In this document: piece after piece, positions 46,514 through 59,100 of the stretch
Numbering within the stretch: position 1 is the stretch's first letter
Layout: every line of letters starts with the position of its first letter
DNA from: Heterotrichella gracilis
Taxonomy: Eukaryota; Sar; Xanthophyceae; Tribonematales; Xanthonemataceae
Length of the DNA: 64,000 nt
NCBI GenBank assembly: GCA_032358255.1
Contig: JAULBX010010878.1
Location: forward strand, 42,439 to 106,438
Reading direction: 5' to 3'
Program-made: the position numbers and the translations under genes
Notes under the pieces: generated by a model
Database searches by the model: none
What the model saw: the letters and a program-made list of their open reading frames with translations, nothing else
Told to the model about the DNA's origin: nothing

Positions 46514-47950
46514 GGGAGGGGCGATGACCCTAGCCTAGGGTAATTGCGGGCAATCTCGACCCACCCAAGAGCTTCCAGGCAGGGCGAGAGGGGTGTTTTT
46601 ATGGAGGGGTGAACTGCGCAGGTGCTACATTGTGGGAGTTCAGTGTGTTATTTGGAGTGTGCGTGCATGGGGGGGGGGGGAGGGGCTGGGTGGAATGGGT
46701 TAGCATTGTGCGCCCTTGCTGGCTTCAAGTGAGGGGTTTGGGGGTAGAGCAGCATTTTGCGTCCTTGTGACCACGTGTTGGGGGGTGGGTTATGCAGCAC
46801 ATGTGCATGCACATGGCGCCTGGTGTTTCGTGTGCAGCTGGGGCATGGTGTGTGTGGCTGGTATTGCTAGTGACAATGTTTACTGGGAATGGTAGTGGCA
46901 TGTAGGGTGGAGACAGAAGAAAACTAACAGAGCCCTGAGTGATAATGTGGCGGAAGGCATGAGCTGGGTACCCGGAAATAGCCGGCAGTCAGTGGTGCAT
47001 GGTCAGCCTTGTGTGAGGTGGATCTGTGTGGGCATATTTGGGTTTGTGCTGGCAGCGGCTGGTTCAAAGGAGGGCAGTGACTGCACCATGGGCTTGGTGA
47101 CGCATGCAGCTACCACCCGGTGGACTGCATGTACTAGGGAGGATGTGCACTTGACATAATGTTACAGGTTTCTGTAAGTTTCGTGGAGTATTTATTAACT
47201 TGAAATGAGTAGTCTGATGCGCAGCTGCAGCAGCTAGTCAGATGGAATTCCTTGGGAATTGGACATGCTGGCACTGGCGAGGCTCGAGCTGATCAGAGCC
47301 TCCTTGCAGCATGCTGGCCTAGGACAAACAACACGCAGTGCCATGGTTGATATTGTGACGTCATCACAAAAGGGTAGAAAGGGCTAGTACTACTAGGCAG
47401 CTGCTGGCATTCCACACCTTCCACTAGTGATACATCATGACAGTGTCAACATCTGCTACAGTATATGCGAATCCAACGGAACCTACGGTGCTTTAGCTAG
47501 TCACTGCCTGTACTTAAATTCAACGGGTTTTGAAGAACCAGATGGTTGTGCCAAGTGAACTTCGTAGTATTATTAACTTGAGGTGTGAGCTGCACATACA
47601 GCTTGGAGCTGCTGTACCATGTGCACAAGTGTTCATTATTGCCATGCAAACAGTTGCAGTGGCCCCTCCAATACTAATTTCACCTTTTAATCAGGAGCAC
47701 CTAGCCACAAGGGCCTGAAGGGTCACCTGGGCGTTCCCTCACACCACTGGTCTGGTGCTATAGGCTTTAGGTTGCAAGTAGGGTTTTGGGTGACCCTAAA
47801 CCCAAACCCACACGTGGGCTACCCCCCTCCGCTCCAACCCCCCCATGTTTGCCCCGCTGCTTCAGTTTGGCTTTACCCTATCAGGTAAGCGTAGTTATCA
47901 CTTGCTGACCCTGGTCATTGGCTCTTGCACCCCGTACCCTCACAAGGGTG
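46514..47950. other. Intergenic between convergent genes
   Basis: About 1.4 kb with the eIF5B 3' UTR at the left. It contains a poly-G run near 46670-46682. No exon recognised. CCCTAAACCC-type motifs occur near 47790. Confidence 0.5.
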
Positions 47951-50174
47951 TCAACACTCGCTGGCCCTGGTCCTTAGCGCGCGCACCACGCCATGCATAG
48001 CACCCACCCCATAATCCGCCAGACTTCCATTGAGCACCTCCAGGTCGTCCAGGCAGCGGCGCGCCTGTGCGGGGGTGAGACGGGGGATGGCCTTGGTCAT
48101 TGCGTGGGCGATGCTGTCCAGGAGGCCGTCTGTGGAGGTGATTTCGTCCCACAGGGAGCCTGCAAAGGGGCGGGGGTTGGATTAGGGTTATTGTTAGATG
48201 TGGGAGTGCCGCCAGCACTAGGTTGTTTGTAGCATCTGAGTGATTTCGTTCCACAGGGAGCCTGCAAAGGGGCGTGGGGTGGATTGGGAGGAGTTGGCTT
48301 ACATTTGGGTGTGGCGTCAGCACTAGGGGGTTTGTGGCGACTGAGCGAAGGTGGGGGTCATGTGACAGCGTGGCCAACAACGGGTGCGGGGTGGGGAAAC
48401 ACGTGGAGCGGCACCTGCAACCTGCAAGTGCAAACATCCAACGCTGGCCAGGGTAGTATGCCACTTGTTCCCACGGAGGGAACAGGCTTGAGAGCTACGG
48501 TCCACCCCGCGCTCAAGTCTTGCAGCTCACGCGTGTTTTTAGTCTCGGGGTCCAGTCTAAGGCTTAGGGTTAGGGATCGATACACGCACCGTCCAGCTCC
48601 TCCGGCTGCAGCACACTACCAGCACATCCAGTTGGGGTTTAGGATCTAGGGTCCAGGGTCCAGGGTTTAGGGTTCAGCAGGCGCACCATCTATCTCCTCC
48701 GGCTGCGCCAGGGCGTCGGCCAGGCGCGTCAGTGCCTGCATGGCCGCCGCCCCCTGCCCCACATCCGCCACCACCTCCAGCCCCACCAGCAGGTGTCGCA
48801 GGGCCCTCAGGCGCTGGTACTCGTCCCGCATGGCCAGCGCGTCCTCCAGGACCGATGCCAGGCGCTCCTGGAGGGCTGCGGTGTTGTCGGGGGCGAAGCG
48901 GGCAAGCGAGGCGGCCTGCTGCAGCTGCGTGGGGGTGGGTGGGGGAGAGGGTCATGGAGTTGAGTAGGGGGATCACTCTTGCCGCAGCTCCCTTGCTAGT
49001 TTGTGAGTGTGTCCATTTACGGCCCCAAAATAATAATTCACTGGTGGGCGACCCAGTTTATTCCAATGTACTACTTACTTCAAAGGAATGGATTATCTAG
49101 TAATTCAAGCTAACTATTAATTCAGCATCCAGCAAAGTGTACACAAGCAAAATCCAACTCAGGCAACCTTCAGCAATTTAATTTATTTACGCACCGCCTG
49201 CTCCACATCTGGGTGGTGCGCCGCCGCAGTGAGCAGCAGCTTGCGCACCGTGTCCTCAGGCAGGCGCAACACATACTCCTGGAGGCTCTCGTCGTGGTAG
49301 TCAACCAGGCGGGAGCCGGCTGTGGGGGGAGGGAGGGGGGCAGGGGCTTCAGAGGGTGGAGGGTGGCAGATGGGGGCGTGAGGAGTATGGTGTGCGGGGG
49401 GGTGCTCTGGCAACTGGCACCCAGCCATGCTGCAGCGCGGCTGTAGGTCAGTTCGCATGGTAGATTTGCTCACACATTCTGTAAAGGGTAGCGCTTGGCT
49501 TCATCCAATCGGCTGTTAGGGTTTGAGGTTTGGGGTTTTGGAGGGTTAGGGTTTGTCGTTGCCTACCTGAGAGGGACATTGAGATGTCGAGGCTGTGCCG
49601 CTCCTGGTACCTGGTGCGGGCGGTGCGGATGTTCAGCGGGACAGACCCCAGCAGGCAGTTCTGTCCCGCAGTGCCTGCTGACCCCCTGCTGCGGCAGTGG
49701 ATGGCGACAGATGGGGAGGAAGGGGCGCTCCCCGCAGCCTCCCGTGTAAGGGTGATGCTCAGGGGCTCGAGGGCTGTGCGTTTGGTGGGGGTTGGGGTCC
49801 CTTCCGGGGGTAGGGCGGGGCGCGTGGCTGGCGCCAGCGTTGGGGGTTGCGCAGCGGCCAGTGTGCCGGTTGGTGGTTATGGTGGCGGGTGGTGGTCAAC
49901 GTTAACTGCTGGGTGATGGTGGTGGGTGGTGTGGGTGTCGAATGTTCGGTGGAAGGTCAGTGGAGGGGGTTACGGTGTGTTTATGGGTTGCTGTGGTGGT
50001 GCAGCTCCTTGGAAGACTTGCTGCCCCCGTTCTTGATAACCCCCTGCCTGGGGATGTCAGGAGGGAGGTGGGTGGTGTGGCCCTGAGAGGGTGGAGAAGA
50101 GCCCTTAGCTTACAGCGTGGGTTGTGTATGCTTGCTGGGAGTCTAAGGGCGCCAAGTTTGGCTGCATTCGGCAT
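47951..50174 (-). CDS. Uncharacterised helical protein, possibly Cut8/STS1-like
   Basis: I do not recognise it firmly. Four exons join in phase: a 5' exon ending at 49567, then 49319-49195, 48924-48687 and 48159-47951 (stop 47953-47951). The 5' exon start is uncertain (stop codon in frame near 49875). A candidate first exon begins with ATG at 50174 and a GTAAGC donor near 50117. The protein is Ala/Leu/Glu-rich and nearly all helix: ESLQEYVLRLPEDTVRKLLL, AAHHPDVEQA, then ALQERLASVLEDALAMRDEY and SIAHAMTKAIPRLTPAQARR. The LPEDTVRKLLLTAAAHHPDV stretch recalls the N-terminal helices of the Cut8/STS1 nuclear proteasome tether, but that is a guess from memory. No signal peptide or membrane segment. 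Two exon edges have ghost copies. Confidence 0.7.
48139..48275. repeat. Duplicated acceptor edge of last exon (Cut8-like gene)
   Basis: GATTTCGTCCCACAGGGAGC at 48139-48175 recurs at 48240-48275 (one change, TTCCAC for TCCCAC), 101 nt upstream in transcript sense. Both keep the acceptor. Confidence 0.88.
48583..48710. repeat. Duplicated donor edge of penultimate exon (Cut8-like gene)
   Basis: 48680-48710 (true edge) has a copy at 48583-48612 sharing CTCCTCCGGCTGC. Filler includes GGGTTTAGGATCTAGGG. Confidence 0.8.
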
Positions 50175-52426
50175 CAGGGGTTGTGAAACCAGTTAGGGGC
50201 ATGCCAGGTATATTGCTGCGTCAGCATCTGTCAGCAGGTGACAGCTGCCTAGAGTCAGCCACGACAATATTGACGCCAGAGCAAGATGGGCAGATGCCTC
50301 GACCAACATTTAAGGTGTCTGGCAGTAGGCATACAAGAAAGGTCCACAAACTGCAATTTGAATAAGTGTTGATTGGCTGGCGGCCTGCCTGGTATAACTG
50401 GGACACTCCGACACGGAACCAACCGCACCAACACTTATCCATGGCACTGTGAAGCCGTGCAAGAAACAAAGCTAGCCACAAGAAAGGGTAGTGAGGCTGA
50501 CGTCGAGAAGAAGGGCAACTGCGTCGTCGCTGGCACTGTTCCGAAACCACCAACGATGCAACAGATGAGCGTACAAGGTGCACAACACATATTGCAACAG
50601 TGTGACAGCCAAAGCACCCTTGTTGGGTCTGAATTCAAGGGCGCGAACGTACTCTGGTACCACCAGTGGACTCGTCGCCTAACGTCACCAGCGCAACAGC
50701 TCCCAGAGGTGTAGGTGGCAAACAGATACTGAAGAAACAGGTGTTCGTGGTCAGGAGCTTGAAAGCAAACGTTCAACGTGTGGATATGGTCCACTGGGGC
50801 GTGGCTAGCGTTGTACTTGAACAGACACAAGTGTTCTCGTCAGGACCAGTCAGATGGCCAGCGCCCAGGTGGGCACCCAGTGCACGTGACTGAAACGTGC
50901 AGCGGTTCCAGTAGAAGCTTGATGGGCCTGATAAAGGGGCATGCACTACAAGTCATAGCAGACTATATCGATCTACCATGTGTACCGCAGTTGCGCCTCT
51001 TGGTGCCTCTAGCTGGCGTTGGAGCGTGACGCAAGATGCCCATCTTTCGCCGATGCATACATGCATGTGGCAAATGGGTTAAACACAGTGGACCACAGTA
51101 CCTCTTGGGTCCAATGCTTTGTAGCGACGTTTGCTTGGATGGAAATCTCACGATTGCCTTGCTTGCTCCTTGGGATGTCGTCCTCCTGCTGCATCCTGAG
51201 GGTTTAGGGTTTAGGTAATACTAGGGTTTAGGGTGTATGGAACCGTGCTCGGGGCGTTGTAAGTGCGCAAACCTGTACACTGGTCCCGTGACACAGCGAG
51301 TAGCAGCAATAGTAGACCATTCTGAGGCAAAGCAACTGCTTCACAAACCTGTTGCCGGCAAACGAGTTTTTGGGGTAAAGGGAATTGGGTTCATATTCTG
51401 CATTAGCCGCATGCACACAGCGCAGCCTTGCCAAGTATTATCACTCCTATAATTTTGCGGCAAGAGATCCATGTTGAACAGTATGAAAGCCTGACTAGCA
51501 ATGTTGGGCACCTGGAACGATCGGCGCTTGTTCCTGCGATGGGCTAGCCATGTACATTTATACCGTTTCACTTTGACTCGGAAGTTTTGCGCATGTGTGC
51601 ACTATGCTGCACTTCCAGATCTCCAGGCATGTTGGTGTAAGCTAGCCATGACCTTAGTACGTGGGGCTGTTGCTAATGTAGCATTACCCATTGTGCAGCT
51701 GGCAAGCAGCGTTTATTTTGTCAAGTACCAATATATCCTTGTTCGAATATGTTACAAGCATCCCAAAGGGTTGCAATCAGTATTCAGTCACAACACAACA
51801 ACGAGAACTCTCTCTGGTAGTTCCTCCATGAACACGGTCTGACCAGGATGAGTGATAGGCCTTGCACAATACCACACCCATGGGCACTGGCCAAGGTGGT
51901 GCTAGAAAATACATTCAAAAGTTGTCTGATAGAATCATTATGAGCCATCCATGCAAAGTCTGCTGATGCTAGTACATTAAGAGGCAATCCACTGCCGACA
52001 GACAGGTAGCGCATACATGGGTATTTACCAACCCACAAACCACATTATTTCAGCAAAATGCCAGAAACTACCAGGCCTGATTTGCCACACCAATGTCTAG
52101 CTGCTGGAACAGTGTCTACTGAATGTACACGAAACTGAACCCACAATAACTGAAAAATGGCGATCTGCATACATGAGTCAGCTCTCCATTCAACAACAAA
52201 TTACTGGCCAATTTACTCTGCCTCATATGCGGGCAACAACATCAAGACACGCAACAGCATGAAAACACAGGATTGATTACTGCCACAAGTCTGGGCGCAT
52301 GCACCCTGGGCTGTCAATTAAGCGCGTAGGCAGCTCACAGTAGTAAGTGTCACACTGAAGGCATCTGAACACCATACACACCCATAAACAGTCACCAGGT
52401 GTTACTAGATATCAAGTGAACATGTT
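50175..52426. other. No gene recognised
   Basis: About 2.25 kb of mixed composition with only short, unconvincing frames. A GGGTTTAGGGTTTAGG tract lies near 51200-51230. No RNA gene seen. Confidence 0.5.
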
Positions 52427-53069
52427 TCAGCCACTGAAGTTGCACGCCCCGTTGCCATTGCCATTGCACTGCTCGCAGGCGCCGGTGGCTGGGTTGATGG
52501 CATAGCCGATCACACATGCAGTGCAGGTCTTGGTGCTCCCGTTGGTGCACTGCGCGCAGAATGCATCCCCGGTACTCTTGGCGCAGCTTGGCTTGCTGAA
52601 TGAGGACTCCAGGAGGCGCCTGCCGCAGTTGCCATTGCCGTTGCCGTTGCAGGCCGTGCATGTTGGCCCCGAGAAGCCGCTGTCGCAGCCTGTGCAGGTT
52701 GCGTCAGGCCCTGTGGTGCATATGCTGCAGTGGGGGAAAGTACTTGAGTAAATAAGCAAATACATACATGAATGTACATCCATGCAACCTGTCCTTTAAC
52801 AAGCACGTCGGAATTAGCAAAGTGATGGGCAGTAAACTTTGAGGAATAGGAATTAGTAAAGAGAAGAGCAGTCTGGACACTGTTTTCCCCTGCCTGCAGT
52901 GGACACTGTTTTCCCCTACCGCGATGCCGGTCCTCTTGTCGCAGTTGCTCTTGCTGAAGGTGACCAGCAGGTGGCGGCCAGACGCCTCAGATGCGGCCAT
53001 GATGCCCGGGGTGACCAGGGCCAGGAGCAGCAGGGCTGCGGCCAGGCAGTGGATGGGGCGGGGAGCCAT
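52427..53069 (-). CDS. Secreted Cys-rich protein with two internal repeats
   Basis: Small extracellular protein of unknown role. It starts at ATG 53069 with a clear signal peptide (CLAAALLLLALVTPGIMA). Exons are 53069-52894 and 52724-52427 (stop 52429-52427), 157 residues. The frame closes only if the intron uses a GC donor (CAG|GCAGGG at 52893); the nearer GT at 52919 leaves the wrong phase. Two modules repeat: GRHLLVTFSKSNCDKRTG, HCSICTTG, TCTGC, CTACNGNGNGNC; then GRRLLESSFSKPSCAKSTG, FCAQCTNG, TCTAC, CEQCNGNGNGAC. That the junction yields HCSICTTG, matching FCAQCTNG of the second module, supports the GC-AG splice. Cys spacing is loosely EGF/furin-like but fits no family I know. Confidence 0.75.
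52871..52920. repeat. 19-bp direct duplication at a GC splice donor
   Basis: GTGGACACTGTTTTCCCCT at 52900-52918 also occurs immediately left as TGGACACTGTTTTCCCCTGC at 52872-52891. The proposed GC donor (52893-52892, minus strand) lies at the boundary between the two copies. Confidence 0.9.
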
Positions 53070-56000
53070 TGTGGTTGGGTAGAAGAGTGGGGGGGCTGGG
53101 GGAGGGGTGGGTGAGGGCGCGTGCACCTGCAAAAGCGCAAGGAGTGGGCTGTTTAGTTGCGGTTGCGGTGGAGATGGCAAGGGCATTGTGGGGGGTTCCA
53201 AAGCAGGGTAAGAAGCCAAATTGGATGGTCAGTGACTGCTGCTGCCAAAGGAACATGCATTATGATTCAATGCGCAATTTGCTGAACTAAGTAGGACCAA
53301 CAGTCGCTACCATGGCATCTCAAAGATGCACGACCTGGATGATGCGCCATGCTCTACTGAGAAGACTACAGGCACAGCACCTGCCAATGGGCTAGAAAAT
53401 TGTTCACTGAAAATGGGCTGAATGACATGGTGGCATAAACCCTTTATAATGAACAGGATATTACATGGACGGTCTTGCGCTATCATAATGGTGCAAGCAG
53501 GATTTAATGCAACATGTTGCCAGGGCCACTCACGGGTCCCCACAAAGGAAAAACTGCTAAACGCTAAACGGCGGCACAGGGAAACCAGTGCGCAAAACCA
53601 CAGCCAAAACACACTGCAGAAACGACGATAATTGCATGCACAGGGTGACAATTTTGACCTATCTATCCATGGAAACATGCGAATCCATCCAAGAGGGCAA
53701 AAGGGTGCACACTGCCCATCAAACGTGGACATGTTAACTGGCTCTGAAAAATGCTGCAGACAGGCTTTGAGGTGTGACAACGATGAAGCAGGCAAATGGT
53801 GTGCTGTAGGTGTCACACCGCAGCAGTGCTTGAACCCAGTAGCAACAGTCTAGACAACTGACCAGGGTGGGTGGTGCCTGAGGCGTGCGTTGCAGCACTG
53901 CTGATGGTAGAGCTACCAACTTACCTCGAAGACTGCAGAACGAGCTCGGATTTCGAATCAGATTGTGAGGCAACGCACGCTCATTCCTTTTTGTCGCTGT
54001 GGTTCTAAGGCATGACATTGTCACGTTGAGATTTATCCACCGATCGTGGTTTGTACTGCATGCTACAGGCGGCAGGGTACTAACGTCCATCAGTTGACTG
54101 TGCAGTGCACAGCCGAAGGCTTGCCAAGGGGCTCTCAGAGTTTAGATAGGGTGTTTTTGTTCCAAGGCTGGCTGTTTGGACACGCGCCATTCCGAATGCA
54201 TGCCTGCCAGCCGGTGCCAGCATGCGCCCTCGCGATCTAGCAGGCTGACTCCAAAGATTTCCAATGCAAAAACCTCAGAGACCTCCAAGGAGAGGTCGCT
54301 TGTCAAAGGGCTACCGAGCACACGTCCTGCAACGGGTTCCCTCCGGCTCCTGGAGGCGTGTGTCTTACCCAGTCCAGGACCTACCCACTTGTGACAGACG
54401 TGTCCCACCTGCAGGCTGATCGCTCGTAACAAGTGGGCAGATGGGCCATGTAATGCATTTGCACTTCCCAGTGCAGAAACAGCGCCAAAAGGTGATGCCA
54501 GCAGATTGAACCTCGTAAAAGGGGTGTGATCAAGCATTGGCATCACTGAATTTTTCTGCTGAATCAGATGGTTATCAAATAGCCTCAACATGCAATCATT
54601 GATCCATTGCAGAACACACACTTATGCGCCACGCTTATGCGCCTTTGGGGTGGGAGCTGCTCACTCTACACCTGTATCCATGTAAAGCACTAATGGCAGC
54701 TGATCAGGGCTGCCCAGGGACTTATTGGGTTATCTTGGTGGCACTGCGCACCAGTTGTGCAAAAGGAGAAGGCGGTGTCCATCATGATGGCAGCGGGGTT
54801 ATTGAACTGGTAAATTTGAAGTAGCTGCGCAATGCGGTAACAGCAAAGTTTTCATAAATTTTGGGCAAAACTAGGACTATTGCTTATTGACAGGATATAG
54901 ACCAACCTGTATGCAATGTAAGCGTCCGGAGGCCTCCATGCACAGCCATACCAGATTGCATCGGCTCATAGCATTGCGTGGCGTATATTCAAATGTAATC
55001 ACTGCCAACACTGTTCATTTTTGGTGAGTATGTACACCGCAAATGCATACTGCGCACATATGTACAGGGTGGTGCAATTGCTGTGTGCATTGGTGTGGTT
55101 TCTATAAGCGCTGCTAGAGGTACCATAATAAGGTGCTGGCGCCAAGAAGGCCCAGTGATTTTGCACAATGCGCTATCTACACTGTAACTGTCAGCGAGTT
55201 GCAGTATAGTGCATTCCTGCCGTCTCTGAGAATTACCTTGGGTGCACTGAAGGGCATGCGTATCACCTCAGCTGGCACAGGCGATTCCCATTTGCAATTT
55301 CCTGTGACTTCAGTGAAATGAAATTAAACCAACGGTGGGTTGTGGCACTCCATCTGTCCCTGGCCAGCCCTGGCGACTAGGACTGCCAGGTGCATGATGT
55401 GGCTGCGCTGTACACATTGCACCTACCCTATAGGCTTAGCAGTGTATTTTGTTCACACTTTGCATCTATTGCAGTTCAGAAAGCCTGCGTGCAACACAGA
55501 TTGGCCAGCACATGTTGCCACCAGGGGGTATACTTAGGGTAAACATCCAGGGGAGCAAAGTACAAAAGTATGGTATTAGTGGGCACTTTGCAATTGAAAT
55601 GGTCAAAACTTCAGAGCGGCTCTAACATCAGCGGGGAGACTCTTAGAGTAAAAACTACCCTGACGCCAATACTGTCAGGGTAGAAAGCATATTGCTAAAA
55701 CTTGCATTTAACAGGTTGGCGTGTCGTCAGGCCCTGATGATGATATAGATTGCTCGCATGGGTTTGCACGCAACCACAAAGTCCCAAAAAGGACTGCAGG
55801 TACGGCTGTTGGCATGCAGGGCAGTGTGGCAGTGAGGCAGGTAGATGGTGCACATATCTAAATGAACAGTTAAAACAAAATTCAAAACCATTCTTTTAAA
55901 CTTGCCCAGTGGAAGGCAAGCCATAAGCGTATCAAAGCCGACCACCACTGAGTTAGGATAGGCTCCATTGTTTCCCTTACTTATGATAGCTTGGCGTTGC

Positions 56001-56192
56001 TGTTGCCGAGCACCCAAGCCTCTCCAGTTCATGGCTATGGGGTGTGGCATATGGATGCATACCCAACGTCGTTTTCACTCGTGAGCGTTTTCTTGTCTGC
56101 TTGTGCCCCTGCATATCCTCTATTATTATATTACACTGTTGACCTCCATATTCTGGTAGGGTTTGGACTGGCACGGAGTGGTTGTGCATGTC
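53070..56192. other. Long stretch without a recognised gene
   Basis: About 3.1 kb. Frames such as the minus-strand one at 54142-54621 lack family resemblance and splice support. It must contain the promoters of both flanking genes (starts at 53069 minus and 56193 plus). Confidence 0.5.
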
Positions 56193-59100
56193 ATGGCATC
56201 CATGGCATCCATGGCATCGTGCGGCGTGCAGTTCCCAGGGAGCAAACTAGGCAGGGCAGCGCGTACAACACTTAGTTGTGGATGTTTCAAGGATGCAAAG
56301 AGCCCCAAATCCGGTCGATATGTGACCTCCAGGCCCCATCAGCCACTTTCCGGGTTTGGCCACAGCACCCTGGCTTGGCGACACCAAGCAAGGGAGCTAA
56401 GTAGGTGCGGTGCTCTCGTTTTATTACCTATCGCCTTGGAAATATCACAGTGTCTCGTATTCTGCGGTGCCTTGCAATCGGGCTTCTTAGCCGGTTACTT
56501 TGGTGGGTGTTTGCCCTCATGCATGCATATGCAGAATGCATGCATATGCACACCAGTGCGTACAGTGCATGCTAGCCCTAGGTACAGTGCGTGCTAGCCT
56601 GACCATCGGCGTAAATTACCACAGCATAACACAACCCTCTCTATATGGCTCTATTCAGCACGCTTCAAAATACATTGCGTGTTGCGTTAAGTACTAGACT
56701 TGCATCAGGCAGGTACTATGTACCCCGACCAACCACCAGCCCATGCCTTACTGCGCATCTGTCACTTCCAACCCCTGCTGCCCACTACCAACCCCTTGCA
56801 TAACTGGTACAACCATCCCTACAAACCCTGATCAAAACCCTAAGCAAAACCCTAACCAGACCCGCAATCCTAGCCAAAACCCTGACAAGGACCCTGCGGG
56901 CGGTGCGATGCAGGGTGCATGCAGCCGCCTCAGACGCAGGCAGCGGAGACAGCCTTGCGGGAGTGCCACCTGTTACCACCTCAGACAGCCAGCAGCTGCA
57001 AGGCAAGCCCCCTGCACACCCACACTGCTGTGATACCCGCCAGCCCACACCGCTAGGCATATGCATGCCTTCCTGTTGCGACCAACCCTACTTGCCTCAA
57101 ATGTGCTGCCACCGACCCTTTGCAGCACCTCCCCTCTCCTACACAACGTGTGGCCAGAACAAAACCGAGTCGGTTTATTCTACTGCTGCGCAGCCCTGTC
57201 CTGGCCTGTTCCATGGCACCGTTCCCTATATCTCATCGTCATGCTGTGGTTTTGGCCCACTGCCGCTGCGCTGATGCTGTGTAACCCCCAATGAATGACC
57301 CTCATTTCTGCCAATCATATGCAAGTCTGTTCAAGCGCGTAGTGTGGCCCACCGCCCTGGCGCTGCTGCTCTGCAACCTGGACCAAATCTGCACGATTGT
57401 GACAATATCCCCTGCTAAATGACCTTTACTTGCTCTTACCCAATCATTTCCAAGCCTGTTCGAGCGTGGCTGGTGCCGCGGCTCTGGCCCCCCCTCAAAT
57501 GACCCTCGCCATCCCCTCCCCCTGTAGGCCTGTTCACGCGCGTGGTGTGGCCCCATCGCCCTGGCCCTGCTGCTGTGTACCCCGTGCTAAATGACCCTCA
57601 TTCCTCCCCCCCTCCCTGCTAAATGACCTTCATTTCTCCTCCCACCCAGGCCGGTTCACGCGCGTGGTGTGGCCCACCGCCCTGGCGCTGCTGCTGTGCA
57701 ACCTTGACCGCATCTGCATGAGCGTGGCAATACTGCCCATGAGCGTGGAGTATGGGTGGGGACCGGGGGTGCAGGTGGGGACCACGCATTTGCAACATTG
57801 CGGTGCATGTCATAAGCGTGGGGTATGGGGTGGGGGCCAGGAACTTGGGTGAGGACCCCACATTTGCATCGCTGCAGTACCCAATTTGTGAATGTGGCCA
57901 TACTGCCCATGAGCATGGAGTATAGGTAGGGGACAGGGGGAGCAGGTGGGTCGGATTGCTGGCCACCACTCATATTCAGCAGTGCAGTTCTTTTCAAGCG
58001 CTGTAGAGGAAGGCGTCAAAGGTTCTTGTACTACATGAGTGTACAAACTGCCTTAATATGTCAGCCAATGGTCAGGGACCCTGTGGGTGACCCCATGTTT
58101 TTGCACTGCTTTTGGGTACATGTGCATGAGACTCTCGGAAGTTCGAGCATTAGGTTGAGGTTGCTGTGTACCCTTGCGTAGGGTATTGTCCAGTCCAGCT
58201 TCCTGTGGGGCTACATGGCCACACAAATCCTTGGAGGCACTCTGGCAGACAAGTATGGAGGTGAAGCCCTGAAACCCTACCTTAGGGTTTTGGGTGGCAA
58301 CGGGGTGCAGCTGCATGCAATGACCATATGTGGCTGGTTGCATTTCCCCCAAGGGTTACCGGGTTGCAGTGGTGGTTGGTCACATGCCGCAAGGTTACAA
58401 GTTCAAGGTTTCGGAACAACCTGAGAATTTGTGTTTGGAGGCATGCGTTTGGATATGTGCATATGACCCATGGGGAGGGTAATAAGTGCGCACTGTCCAA
58501 TTATATAGCTGGGGATGCCTCATCCCAGTTCAAGGATGTCGAACCATGTGTGTACCATGTGCGCTACCAAGGGTAATAACATAATAATAGGACTATTATT
58601 ATCTTATTACCCTTGGCGCAACCACCCTTGCCCACCCCCCTCATTGTACGCTACACGTGCGAGCCCCCCTGCCCCCCGTCCCCCCTCTCCCACCACATAC
58701 ACTCACATACATTCCAGTGTTCTCCCCACATCGCAACCCCACTGTGTGCAGGCAAGGTTGTGATGGGTGGCGCCATCCTGTGGTTCTCCCTGGCCTCCCT
58801 CATCATGCCGCTGGCGCTGTCAACATCGGTAAGCGGGTGGGGGGCCTCGTGCCAGGGGGAGAGGGTCCCTTCAAATGCTGTTACGTATTGGAAATTTGCA
58901 GGCAATGCATGTGATGATATTGCAGGAGGAGTTTTTTACCCTTCCCATTCTGCTGACCAGGAACGCTGTGGAGGTGCTGTGCAATGCATTCCTGGGTGCC
59001 GTCCTGGCCTCTCATCGTCCCCTGCTTAATGCACCCCCTTCCCTTGTCAAAACACACATGCTTTTCTCCCCCACCTCCCCTTATCAACCCTCCTCATCTC

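Noticed and set aside
54142-54621. 159-aa minus-strand frame
   Set aside because: No homology I can see and no splice or start context; treated as chance.
57225-57640. Ghost copies as alternative mutually exclusive exons
   Set aside because: They carry frame breaks, lost donors and missing 3' halves, so they cannot replace exon 3 in phase.
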